This document shows, piece by piece, positions 1-11,800 of a stretch of 64,000 nt of DNA; position 1 is the first letter of the stretch, and each line of letters opens with the position of its first letter. Source of the DNA: Prostheceraeus crozeri (Eukaryota > Platyhelminthes > Polycladida > Euryleptidae); the NCBI GenBank assembly GCA_907163375.1, contig CAJQUW010014772.1, positions 62,001 to 126,000 of the forward strand, read 5' to 3'. The notes beneath the pieces are model-generated. The model did no database searches. It saw only the letters and a program-made list of their open reading frames with translations, and had not been told where the DNA came from. The translations under genes were made by a program, and so were the position numbers.

Positions 1-659
1 AAGTTCTATTTGGTAATTATTTGTTGTTTAGAAGTAGCCTATGTTGTCTCCTGAGGACTGTGCAGATTGTACAAAAATTCATAGGACATTAAAGGACTTG
101 CAATGTAGAACAATGGCTAGCACCGAAGTTTTTAAAATTTCACACTGAAGAATTTTTGTATTATTGCATTGTCGAAAATAATTTGCTTCGCGTTGTGGAT
201 TATTCTGTGTAGGTATAGTTAATTGAATTCTTCAAATATAGAAGGCAGATATATCTTTTATAACGTTCATAATTATTAATATTTCGAATTAAATGCAAAT
301 TAGGCTGTCATAAAGCACCAGGAAGGGAGGTGACCGACATGCCTCAAAGTGTTTATATATGTCAAGTGAGCAATCAACTCATTTCCAACATCCATTCATG
401 AATCGAAATCTAAAACTGATCGATGAATGTACGACTGGTTATCAACAAGATGATAAAGTATTTGTAGATTCGAGACAAGGATTACAATATGTTCAGTGGA
501 CAAAAGTTGGCATACCAGCCACATCAATCGTGTAGATAAATGAGTGGTTTACAGTCGTCTATTTAGTTCGTCAATAATCAATAAAATTTCTATGCCAAAT
601 CAACTCCAACATTCTAACCATAGAAATGGATCTTCAACTGTATTTTGATTCCAAACGTC
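1..659. other. Upstream non-coding stretch
   Basis: AT-rich; probably intron or 5' flank of the receptor gene. No exon with a phase-1 donor and a signal peptide was recognised. Confidence 0.4.
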
Positions 660-1561
660 TACGGAAAACTATGTAATTTTTCGCTGCTTCAAAGCTTTGA
701 CATCTCTGTTCAGTCCTTTCCATATTTCAATGCTCTTCCTCGCATGCCAAACGCACAAATAAAGTTTAGTTTTTAGATCTTGGAGCCAATTTCTCAACTC
801 AATATCAGGTTCAGGAAGGAGGCGCAGGTCATCAGGAAACCTTTGGACTCCGCATTGCGAGATTATGTGGTCCACTGTTTGAGCTGGATGACCACAAGCA
901 CAGGAGGACTGTCGAAAGTCCCATCACTGGAAGGTTACAGCCACGGGAGTGGTGTTGGAGCGGAGTCGCTTCAGTCGGACCCATTGCTTTCGAGGGAAGT
1001 CAGCTCCGGGTGGCAGCGATTGATTTGGAGCTGGGCAGGCACACTGTAGAAAAAGGGGACCATCGTTGACTTGTATATTCCACATCTTCAAAATGTCAAA
1101 ACCGTCGCGGAGGAGGCGGGACGTGAGAAAGACCGTCGTGATTTAAGCCGCTGAGTTGGTGCAGCGGTGATACGATGATGGAGGAGGTGATGTTGGCTTG
1201 CCTTCGATTTTGTTGCGAGACTCATGACATGTGACTCTCGCCGAATTGCGGGTGGAGCGGAGATGACCGGGAGGAAGACCGCTTCAGTCGGGCGCAGACA
1301 GCCTGTGATAATCCTCATTGTCTCGTTGACCATTGAGTCGATGATCCTTGCGTGAGCACTGCGACACCATACTGGAGATGCGTAGTCGGCCGTACTGTAC
1401 ACTAGTGCAAGAGCGCCTGTTCGCAGCGTCGAAGGACATGCTCCCCAGGTGCTGCTCACCAACGATCGAAGTACTCAATGTCTCAAACTTTTCTTCCTGT
1501 GTGTCTTCTTGAGGTGTCTTCACAGCCCAAATAAAAGTTTCATCCATGCCAGATGAATAGG
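660..1561 (-). mobile_element. LINE relic, Jockey-like RT C-terminal part
   Basis: On the minus strand, 1462-1088 encodes SSTWGACPSTLRTGALALVY, then TADYASPVWCRSAHARIID and MRIITGCLRPTEAVFLP, the typical thumb/C-terminal region of Jockey/I-group LINE reverse transcriptases. The tail continues to about 669 with PRKQWVRLKRLRSNTTPVA, then CACGHPAQTVDHIISQCGVQ, the usual C-terminal Cys/His motif. Reading frame changes near 1450 and around 1090-880, and the RT core is absent, so this is a 5'-truncated dead copy. It lies upstream of exon 1. Confidence 0.8.
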
Positions 1562-1661
1562 AATTGAGATTTATCTTCACTATGGAAAAAAATCTACCGA
1601 AGCTGTGTGTCGAAGATCTGCAGATTACATATATACGTAGATATCTAAGTGAGATCAGCAT

Positions 1662-2703
1662 GGTGCAAGAGGTGAACAGACGTAAATTCTATATAGAAAT
1701 ACTTTTCGTAACTCAACTAATTCCAAGCGCTTGGAAAGGTCATACTCTGATATTGCTTCTTTGAAAATTTGTATGTGCAATTCAAGCAGTGGGACTCTCG
1801 GGAACTTTTGCTCAAGTGGAGCTTTTTATTATCGCATTGCACACACGCTTCTACTAAACCGTCACAATATACTTTTACCTAAGCCTAACTTTGTTTGTAA
1901 CTTTTTGAATTCGATTGACAAAAATCGTTAGTGTTCAATGTTTCTTATAGACTTTTAATTAATTAATTAATTAATTGATTATCTAGCAATTGATTACCTC
2001 TCTGTGTCCTGCTCCCCTCAAATGCAGAGTAACCACTTGTTAACCACTTGCATTATCAGCAACGAATTTTAAACGTATGCAAATGAGAACAAGAGAGATG
2101 CAAACGGTGTCATTTTACATAAATTGATAAGTATATAAACTCCAAATTTAGAAAAATTCAACAGAACGTTTTTTTTTCAAAAAGCAACAGATTGACAAGC
2201 GATATTTTTATGAGATTGTTAACCAATGACCATATGACTTTTCATCCAATGAATGAATAATGACTTTTCATCACCCTCTCACCTTCCTGATCGGAATGTG
2301 AATTTTTTAAAGCAACGACCGCGCTGTTTTCTGCGAATGAGTTACGTCGTTCCCTCAAATTCTTTCAATTGGTTCATTGTGTTACTAGTCAAAGACGTTC
2401 GATGCTATATTTTGTTTTTCCTTAGTAGAACTTAAAAATTCATTAAAAAATGAGCCCCAGACAAGTCTAAAAATATTGGCAATAAAACAGTCAGGAGATC
2501 CAGTGCTGTATTTCATTCTGGACCTTTTGACACTACCTATTTTGGACTTAGCCGATTACAGTGCGCATTGAACTCATCTTAGAGACAATGCATTGGTTTG
2601 GAAAAGCCTATTCAGCGCAGATGCAGTATAGCATTGTTCTCATACATGTAACTTTGTTCGAACCACATCTCCTTTTCTAAGCCTACATTTCCTCTAATTT
2701 CAG
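1662..2703. other. Non-coding, with a TTAA microsatellite
   Basis: No gene seen. A short (TTAA)n run lies at about 1957-1975. The final bases form the acceptor tract of receptor exon 1. Confidence 0.4.
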
Positions 2704-2831
2704 AAATTCGCAGTTACGAGGCCGTCCCACGAATAAGAGGATTAACGAACACGGGCAACTTCATCAGTGAAGCCAATGGATTTGATGTACAGACGTATCC
2801 TCGGTATCAAATAATGTCACCCTTTCATCAG
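2704..2831 (+). CDS. Receptor exon 1 of the visible model
   Basis: A tract ending in ctaatttcag precedes an open stretch of 42 codons (IRSYEAVPRIRGLTNTGNF onward, ending RYQIMSPFHQ) and a gtaaca donor follows. The other two frames are closed. The exon begins after one base of a split codon (phase 1) and ends at phase 0, which fits exon 2. It has no cysteine. Its last residues, read with exon 2, would form the first strand and helix of the lectin-like fold (PFHQ-IYKMNDLC). Membership in this gene is inferred from phase and fit, across a 17.6-kb intron. Confidence 0.6.
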
Positions 2832-5800
2832 GTAACAATGAAATGACAATAATTGAAGTGTGAATGAGTGTTATTGAAATCTTTCCAACAGAAATGCGGC
2901 AAATTAAAGATTGGTTCTCATAAAGCTAGATAAAGTCGGAGACCCTCTTTTAAGGAAAGTTTTCTTACAACCCGTTCACATTGCAGCTTCATGAACACTC
3001 GTCGATGTCATTATTCTCCTTACATCTCATTTTAATTTCCACTACATTTTCAAGTCAAGATCACGTATTTCAGATTTCTAGATTGCTCAAATGTCATCAT
3101 AGATTTTATTTAAAGGACGCAAGATATCTAATCAAGACGCGGCCATGTATTTTTGAAATACATGTTAACATAGAGATCGGATTTTAAGCTATCTTTGCTA
3201 TCTTAGCATAGAGATGGCAGAAGATCTCTCCAACAAGAGTTGTTTATACATGTAGCAGCTGTAATAGAGGACTTACTTATTAGAGAAGGAAAAAGTTGCA
3301 TGATTTACTTTTCATTATTGTATCTATGAATTATAATATCCAGTAACAGTATATGATGATATCCAGAAATGATATCCAGTATCAGTAAAATTGGTCCTTA
3401 AAAATTCAATGAATAGAATACTATTGTATCTGATAAACTGATAAACAATGAAAATAAGTGTTTTATACCAAGAGAGAGGCGTCTTCTATGTTCAAGGAAG
3501 AAAACATATTCAATAGAATTATATTTTTGAAAATGATGGATGGTGGCCATTGAAGATGAAATCACAAATCACTTGTAGAATCTTTTAGATGCATGCTGGA
3601 ATATCATGCTGCTGAGGATCGCCTGCAATGGGTTATAAAAATCAGACATAAGGCAATGAAATTTCTAAGTCTGTTTTCACAGGATCAAGTCTTAGCATTT
3701 TCTTTCATGTTTTCTATGGACTGTGTTAATGGTTCCTATTCATCAACATTCACACAAGTCACATCTCTCAGGTGGATCTTGCATATTTATCTCAAACTAA
3801 AGACACAGAAGTCCAGAACTAGACCCGAAGTCAGAATCCAAACAGGTGACATCATAGTTATCCTATGTCATCTCTTGGCTTAGATAGCTTTGATATCCGA
3901 CATCTCTGCATGTTAACGACGATGCATATCCGTAGATAATTTTGGGAACTCCACATCGGCGCAGCCATTTAGCTCCATCCGTCCTCCATCTCGGCTACCT
4001 TTTGTGCTATATTTAAGTCGGAAACTGTATAACTGTGAACTGATACAAAGTACACCATGTAAAATCCCGCAATTCAATCTCAAAATTATAGTTGATAGTT
4101 ATCTTGGAAAGGTGAAAGCAAAATTCTTCTTTGGGTGCTGTATATTGAAAATAAATAAAATAAATCTCCTGACGTTTCGCCGTCTGGCTTGTTCACAGGA
4201 ATCAACGTAAAAGTAATTTTCACATTCAGTGCAAGTAGGGTGAAATATAACTCATGTAGATGTTGTGACGTCTACTCATCTCTTAGATGAGTACTATAGA
4301 GTACTATAAATGTTAATGCTTAATTTCTTACAGTCATGCATGCCGTACATGCAGCTAGATGGCGTTTCATCTATGTCACAACATCCACATGAGTTTTTCT
4401 TTAAGTTTTTTCCTGTGAACAAGCCAGACGGTGAAACGACAGGAGATTTATTTTATTTATTTTTAATATACAGCACCCGAAGAAGAATTTTGCTTTCACC
4501 TTTCCATATCAATAACCGGGTGTGTGGAACCATATCAACTCGAATAGTTATCTTCTATTAATTCAGGGGTTCCCTACCTGAGGTACGCGAAGGAATTTTG
4601 AGGGGTACGCAGAATAAGGGAGATTTATTATAATTCAATTTTGCTTTCATTGCTTTCCTTATCATGGGTCAGTTGAACTGTCAAACTTTGTGTGCATTCC
4701 GCATTGGATTGTCATCATCTGGCCTTGAAGCAACCGTTGCTAATTCGCAACCACCAACTCGACCCCAACCACATATGTGAATCCGGATTCTCCACCATAG
4801 TAATGATTAAAAGCAAGCAAATAGCTTGTTTGATGCTTGAGAACGGCTTTCGCTGCGCTTGTCAGTCACGCCTAGTTAAATTTTTGTGTAATAAAATTAC
4901 GAATTTTGTATATTTATGCGCGCAATTAAATTTTCTATTTTGATTGAATTCTTGCTATCTTCTGTATGTTAGGTGAGGGTACGCGAAATAGTGAAAATTC
5001 CTGATTTTTACTTTGGGGTACGCAGCATGAAAAGGTTGGGAACCACTGTATTAATCGGAAGAGAGGATTGCTCGAGGTGATATTTTGCTCGCAAGACGGG
5101 AATTAATTGAGGCAACTTTGATAAGAATTAAAAGGCATCAACTCATTTCGAAGAAAGTATATTAATGGCCTGTGGAAAATATTTCAACGTGGTGCATCTA
5201 TTTACAAAATGACAAATGCAGTAGTAAAGTAAAAATGTAAAAAGACAGATAGAAAAGTAAAATACAGCGAAAGTGCGATATTCGTCTTCGTTCCACAATG
5301 CACTCAATCCTTATGGGAGACAACTATTGGCACGAATGGTGTTTTTCTTTAGCAGCATTATTCAGTGTCTATTATGATATTTTGATGGAGATATTGAAAA
5401 TCGAAAATTTCTACATCGGCCTAGCACTTAACTGTAACAAATTTACTTCAATTATCAGGGACTAGTATCAAAAGTCAAAAGTTGTTTATTTCCAAAAACA
5501 TTGGAAAACAATATTACAATGTTGAGGTTGGATTGAATATATTCCAACACAGCGTGCGGTCAGTGTTGTAGAAAAAAAATTAAGCAGATCAGGAAGGAGA
5601 GGAATCAATAATTGAGCATTTATCTAGATTTCAGATTCTTTGTGGTGAATTCTTTCTTTTATGACCATGCGTAACTCATTGGCGTTTTTTAGAAATCTTG
5701 CGATGGATTTTAAATGCCTTGGAGTCAAGGTATTCATTAATTTATGAAATTCAACTATCGTGTTGCAGTAACATAACAATGGTGAAATTTGTTGCCGCAT

Positions 5801-8800
5801 ATTTTGATACAATGGACATTCTATCATGAAGTGATATAGAGTCTCCACTTTTGATTCATTGCAAAATTCACAAAGACGTTCTTCATATTGCAATCTGTTT
5901 CTATAACTGCCTGTTACAAAATCTAATTTATGATATTTTGTCCTAAATTAACATATTTATATCATTGCAATCGATATCAAAATTCAGACATGATTTCAAG
6001 GTTTCCTCAAACTGGTATAGTTCTAAATACGTCAGACCAGAATGGCTCTCTTTTGCTGTAGATATCCATTTTCCCCTGTTATACTGACATATTCGGTCTT
6101 TTGTAATTCTCAAGTTTGCTTTTTTATCAGCCGTTAGCCGTTCATACCATGGCTTTGACAGGTTCAGTTTTGTAGGCAATCTGTATATTCTCCAACACCA
6201 TGTGTATCTACTCTCATTTCCATTTGATATCATATTGAGATATATAGCATTATATACCTGTTTAATTATATCAACATGTATCATGTGATGTTTATTGTAT
6301 CATGTGAATATCAACCTAACGCTAAATGACCGGGAGGGTCATCTATGTGAGAGAACATTCTTGCAGACAGGTTTTTGTTAGAATGTCACAAATCAGGTAA
6401 AGTAACTGATTTTAAGCAACAACTTTTGAATTTTTTAGCAGTTTACTTAATACACTACATGCTAATGTGCATAAATAATGAATCTCCTACATGGGCAAAT
6501 CTATGAATAACACCTTCAATGCATGGGCAGTGAAATCAATTTATTGGAGGAATAGCAAAGCTTTTTGACTTTGTATAAGAGTGAAAGGATATCTCTCATA
6601 AACTGCCGGGAAGAAAAATCAACTTTTCAGTCACACGGGATCACAAAGCTATCTTTTCTCCTACAACAGTGGCGGCTCGTGACATTTGGTCCAGGTGGGG
6701 CATAAGCATGAAATTTTTACATAATCAAAAATCTAGTCTAAAGGATCTTATTTTGTAAATGAAAAGCAAAGAATATGTTAGCAACATGCTATACATGTGT
6801 AAGTCTAAGTCACTGCATTTAGTTACACGGTTGAAGCAACATTTTGTCTATTCATGGACTGATCGCTGGTGCTAAACTCACATCACCTCACTCAGTAAAA
6901 AGGGAATCACAATGCATTGTCTTTGCATTGACGGTTAACCAATCAGAAGCGTTAGGGCTCCCTCTCGAGTGCCCATTCTGTGACGCATTCATCGCGTGTT
7001 AATTCTGTCTATTCGCTCAGATCGTGAAATGAACCACTCTCACGTCATCTCAATCTCGATGCTTGGGCGCGCCCATCAGTCTTGACAACGATTGATGGAT
7101 TCTGCTAGCGTCACTGTCGCGCAAATGGAATAGATGTACATGAAGTATAGTTGAAATTTATGATCAAGAAATGGAGTCTACTACTGATGTTGCTGGTTAT
7201 TTAAGTTAGACAACATTTCAATAGGTGGGGCAGTGCCCCACCTGCCCAAATGGACGAGCCGCCACTGTCCTACAAGTAACTTTTTCTATGCAAAATTCTA
7301 GAACAAATCATAGAAGTATATAAATAAATTGTGATTAGCGAGAGACTACAAATATATCGATATAGTCCCTGGATTAGCTCATTCAAAGATTTCGCGGTAT
7401 GACCATCAATGTCATGATGAAGAAATAGACATCTAAGTCACAAAATGAAAAGCTACATTCGTTCGAGAGAAAATAGACGTTGCCTCCCTTAGCTCATTTG
7501 CTAAGCTCGGGCTGTACAAAATAACTGCAGGAGGAAAAGTTGATATTTCTTCTCTCAAGATAATCGCTATTTGATTTCACTATTGCTTTCATGCTATTTA
7601 GCAGGAATTACAAAGCATTTTCTTATATAAGCCTTGAGCATTTATCAGCGACGTGGTGATTGCCGCAAATACGTTGCAAGAATAGGCGCACTGCGTAATC
7701 AGCACATGTCATTGACAGTGATAATAAATTGCAAACCGGATAACCGATCCATAATTTGTGTACCCGAGTACAATGAAAATATCGCATTCGATACTACGTT
7801 TGATTAAGAGCTACTGATAGAATGACATCGTTTCTTTCTAAATCCTTGCCGAAAAAAGTAGTCTAAAGTGTCGAGGACCGATTTCATATGTCCTATTTAC
7901 AATGAATCTACGTCAACTCGGCAGTTACTTGACTTAAACTTTCAGCTTGGATGCAAATCGCGATAACCGCCACTGACGTTTTAATGCAAAACGCGATATG
8001 CGCCGATAGACTCATTAAAAGTGCTCTATGGGCAATATTCCCTCGAATACTTGTCTTTTCCAGTTATAGAATTTACACTGGAGAGTTGGAACCGGACAGC
8101 CGACCGCGCCCCGGTTTTAGCAACGCCGGCTGCTGGCCTAACCCAAGCCATGAATTTTTCAGCCGGTTTTTCTTATTTCTCCTACATGTATGTCGACCAT
8201 CTACTGCATTCATTCTTGAACTAATTATCTAGTCAATAAAGAATAATGCAGCTTTGAAAACACATAAATACAACATAACTTATGTGATGTTCGCTCGCAC
8301 CATTGTCTGATAATTGAATAAGCAAAATTACACATAGTTAACGATGATAAGATAGCTAAAGTAGTCAATGCAGCCTTTTATATCATGAGGAAAATTTGCA
8401 TATGTTTTGTTGTCTTCCGCTTTAAAGGAAGCATGCTTAATGCTTAAAATGAAGAAACTCATTTAGAAGCACATCAACAAATTTAGGCAATAAGTCAATT
8501 GCTGAATTTTCTGCTGTTTTTGTTTGAGCATTGTGATTTTAACTGAAGCTTGTTCATTATTATGCGTACTACGGAGTTCACACGCGGAGTTGATTTTGAA
8601 TGTACATGTTCTATTTCTCCAGGATGTATAACAGCATAATGTTCTGAAACACATCTGACAATTTTTTGTGTTGTTATCATTATTTTCTCTTTTTGACTTT
8701 CATTCATATAATCTTTCCTTAAAACCATGATTTGTAACTCTATCTCAGTCTACACTCTCTGTATTGTTTACTATTGCGAAGAAAATAAACGTATATATAT

Positions 8801-11800
8801 ATATATTTCTCAAAAAGTTTCCTACATGAATTTCTAGTCTACATAGGATCTCTATGTTCCTACTATCTGTCGAAAAATTTCCCATATCTTCAATGAGTTA
8901 TCACGCGTACTGCTGCTCAACGTTTTCCATACACGTATAAAATATATTATCAAAGTGCAATTCATTGTCTATAAAAGATCAAATTGGACAGAAATTGATA
9001 AAAGTCAGCATCTGTGTGCTCCATTGGAAACCCCTGCTTACCCGGAGTGCTAACAGCACAGAGATGGATTCGTCTGTCGCTGTTTGTCTAAAGGTGACGC
9101 GATTATATCTCAGCCATTGTATGCAATGGTAGAGAGATGTGGAAAGAATCGTCTCTCTTTGTTTTACGTGATTGGCCAAGCGCACGCAATGCGTAGGGAA
9201 AGTTGTAGTATTAGGGAACACACCAGTAGTCGTTGTCACATTGAAGACTGAACATCTGCCAAGTGAACAGCACCTATCTTTGACTCGATGTTTCTCCGTG
9301 ATAAATTCAACAAATTGAAATATTATTCACATCCTCCGACTCCTCATGATGCAAATTTGCCGACTGTGTTCGTTCAATGATGTTCATCAGAATGATCTGG
9401 TTCGTCAGAATTCAGGCTTGTATTTGCATTACGTCCAACGGAAAATTGATCCTCTCGCCCCTTGAGAATAGTTCTAGGCGTGACCATCAGTATCAAAAAA
9501 TGTCATTTCTAGAATAAACACGCAGACAAAGCAATTTATCTCTGTGACTGGCAGACCTACCATGTCACATAGAAATCAAGAAATTAAATGATCTAACGGT
9601 CTAAGTAGGCTTTGACCAGTAGGCTACAGAATAGAGTAAGTATATATAGGTAGAGTATCGACTCAAAAAAGTATCTGTGTACAGTGAAAATGTATATATC
9701 AAAAGATTCAGTTTTTTGCGGAGATAACGTTCCTGCTGTCCGCAAAATTATTTGAGCAGTTTTTAAAAAGCCAAATTTTTTCAAATTATTCCTGCATTTA
9801 TGTACTACCGAGATGACGCCCCCTTGTGAGTAGTATGAAGAAGCAAGTTGGATATCAAAAGGAATTTATTTAAGCTGAAATAAAGCTGATTATCAAAGGA
9901 TTTTCATGAGCTGCATTATGTGCAAGTATTCATGAAAACGTCGACATCTTATTGTGCTTTCTCGACTGAAATTTCAACTTTTTCATTCAATTTTCACCGA
10001 CATGATTTTATGATTCACTAAATTCATGTTTCATTTCTTGAATCTTAAAAGTGATGTGGACCCATTTGCATCTTTTAAAGTTAATTGAAATCATTGTCTT
10101 TGATTGTGATTTTGCTCTGCAAGTGGCAGGTTGCCTGTGATATGATCGCACTTAAGAAAATACTCTTGAGGTTAAGCAAGCATGAAAGTAATAAGAACCT
10201 ATCGAATTGCTAATTTAACAAACATAACCTCTCCAAGGCTGTCATGACACTGAGAATCTGCATAATACCATCATTCCTTCTGCATTACTATCATGATTAT
10301 TCAATTCCGTGGTACATCAATTTCTTCGAAACTGCAAATATTGTCATATCTCACTTTTGGTAGCAATACCCAACTGTATTCACCTCGAGTTCATCTAATA
10401 AAATCGAAAGTGCATGCACATTGGGGATTTAATAAATGCGGAGTTACCACTCTACCTAATATACTTACTCTATGGGCTACAGTGTCGTCGGCCTAAACAC
10501 GGCCGGTTTTGATCACCGGCTCCATCCTTGGTGCATTCAGACTTTTCATGCGCTTTTCCTCTTGCAGGTTTGTTTCAAATCATTTCAAGTTGATATACTT
10601 CAACTGGTGCAGTTTCCAATATGCATGAACATCACTGTTACCAGAAATGTCGGGTTTTGGACACCTTGGACTATTTCTTCGAATTTCAGTCAAGAGAAAA
10701 GAAGTCGAATCTGTTGTTCGTCAGAATGCCGCGTGCCTCTCACCGAAACACGCCCATTAAAGACGCCAGACCTCGGTAGGAATTCTTAAGTTGTCAGTAT
10801 AAACTTTTATTTGTCTCCGTACATGTACGGTTGAAATATCCTATCGCTTTATTTGACCTGAATGCTCTTGTCATGCTTTAGTATATATGTAGACTATCTC
10901 TGAATAAAGCATAGAAATTAACAATACCATAGAAAGTCCTAGAATGGAAATTGCATGAAAATTATGGCACACTCCGGGGGAACTTAGTTGGGGCAAAAAG
11001 CAAATTTTGCGAGCTGGCTTTCTTGTTTTCTGGTTGGCATTTTCAATTATCAAGTCAATTTGTGATCTGGATTGTTGCCCCTTGTCCAAAGATCATGTAC
11101 ACAAAAGCAATCATGAATTTACAAAATACTGCAGCGACAGGATGACAAAGAAGGAAATCCTTTAAAACGTTGTATACGCTCATCATTTTGAAATATCGGT
11201 CCTATAATCAATCAAGATAATCAATCAAGAGTATAATCAGACACATATGCAACTTGTAATGTCGATTTACAGAGCATGCATTGGTCCAGCTTGAAATCAG
11301 AGGCCAAGAAATCTTACAGTATTCATTTTACTTTGAAGGATTCCCCTGTTCATTATATTTGAACAATTTTCAAAACCTTTGCATGCTTTTTCATATCAGA
11401 ATCCAAAATATCATCACACTATATCACATAAGTCATTTAGTGATTAATTGAAAAGTTCCAATGACATTTCATTTATCTGATAAATGACTGTCGCTGAAGA
11501 AGCTTTCGATGTGTTTATTCCAGAAGAGTGCTAGGTTTCTTGACCACTAGAAGGAGAAATTATCCAATAATTCGAATTTTTTTCTTTGAATTCTTGAAAT
11601 GTTCTTGCAACCAGTACACCGACTACTTTCGATTATGGCTCCGTGAACCAAATTTCAATTCGTATTCCAGTGTTGAAAAATTGGAAAATGGTTGTCAATG
11701 ACTGGAACAAATAGACAGTATATTAATCCATGGAAGAGTAGCCTATTTCACATGAAACAATGCCACCATCTCACTTAAAATTCTCTTCATGAAAATCCTG

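Noticed and set aside
8463-9239. Minus-strand open frames as a small gene
   Set aside because: Overlapping frames of 63-86 codons with no family resemblance and no promoter or intron evidence.
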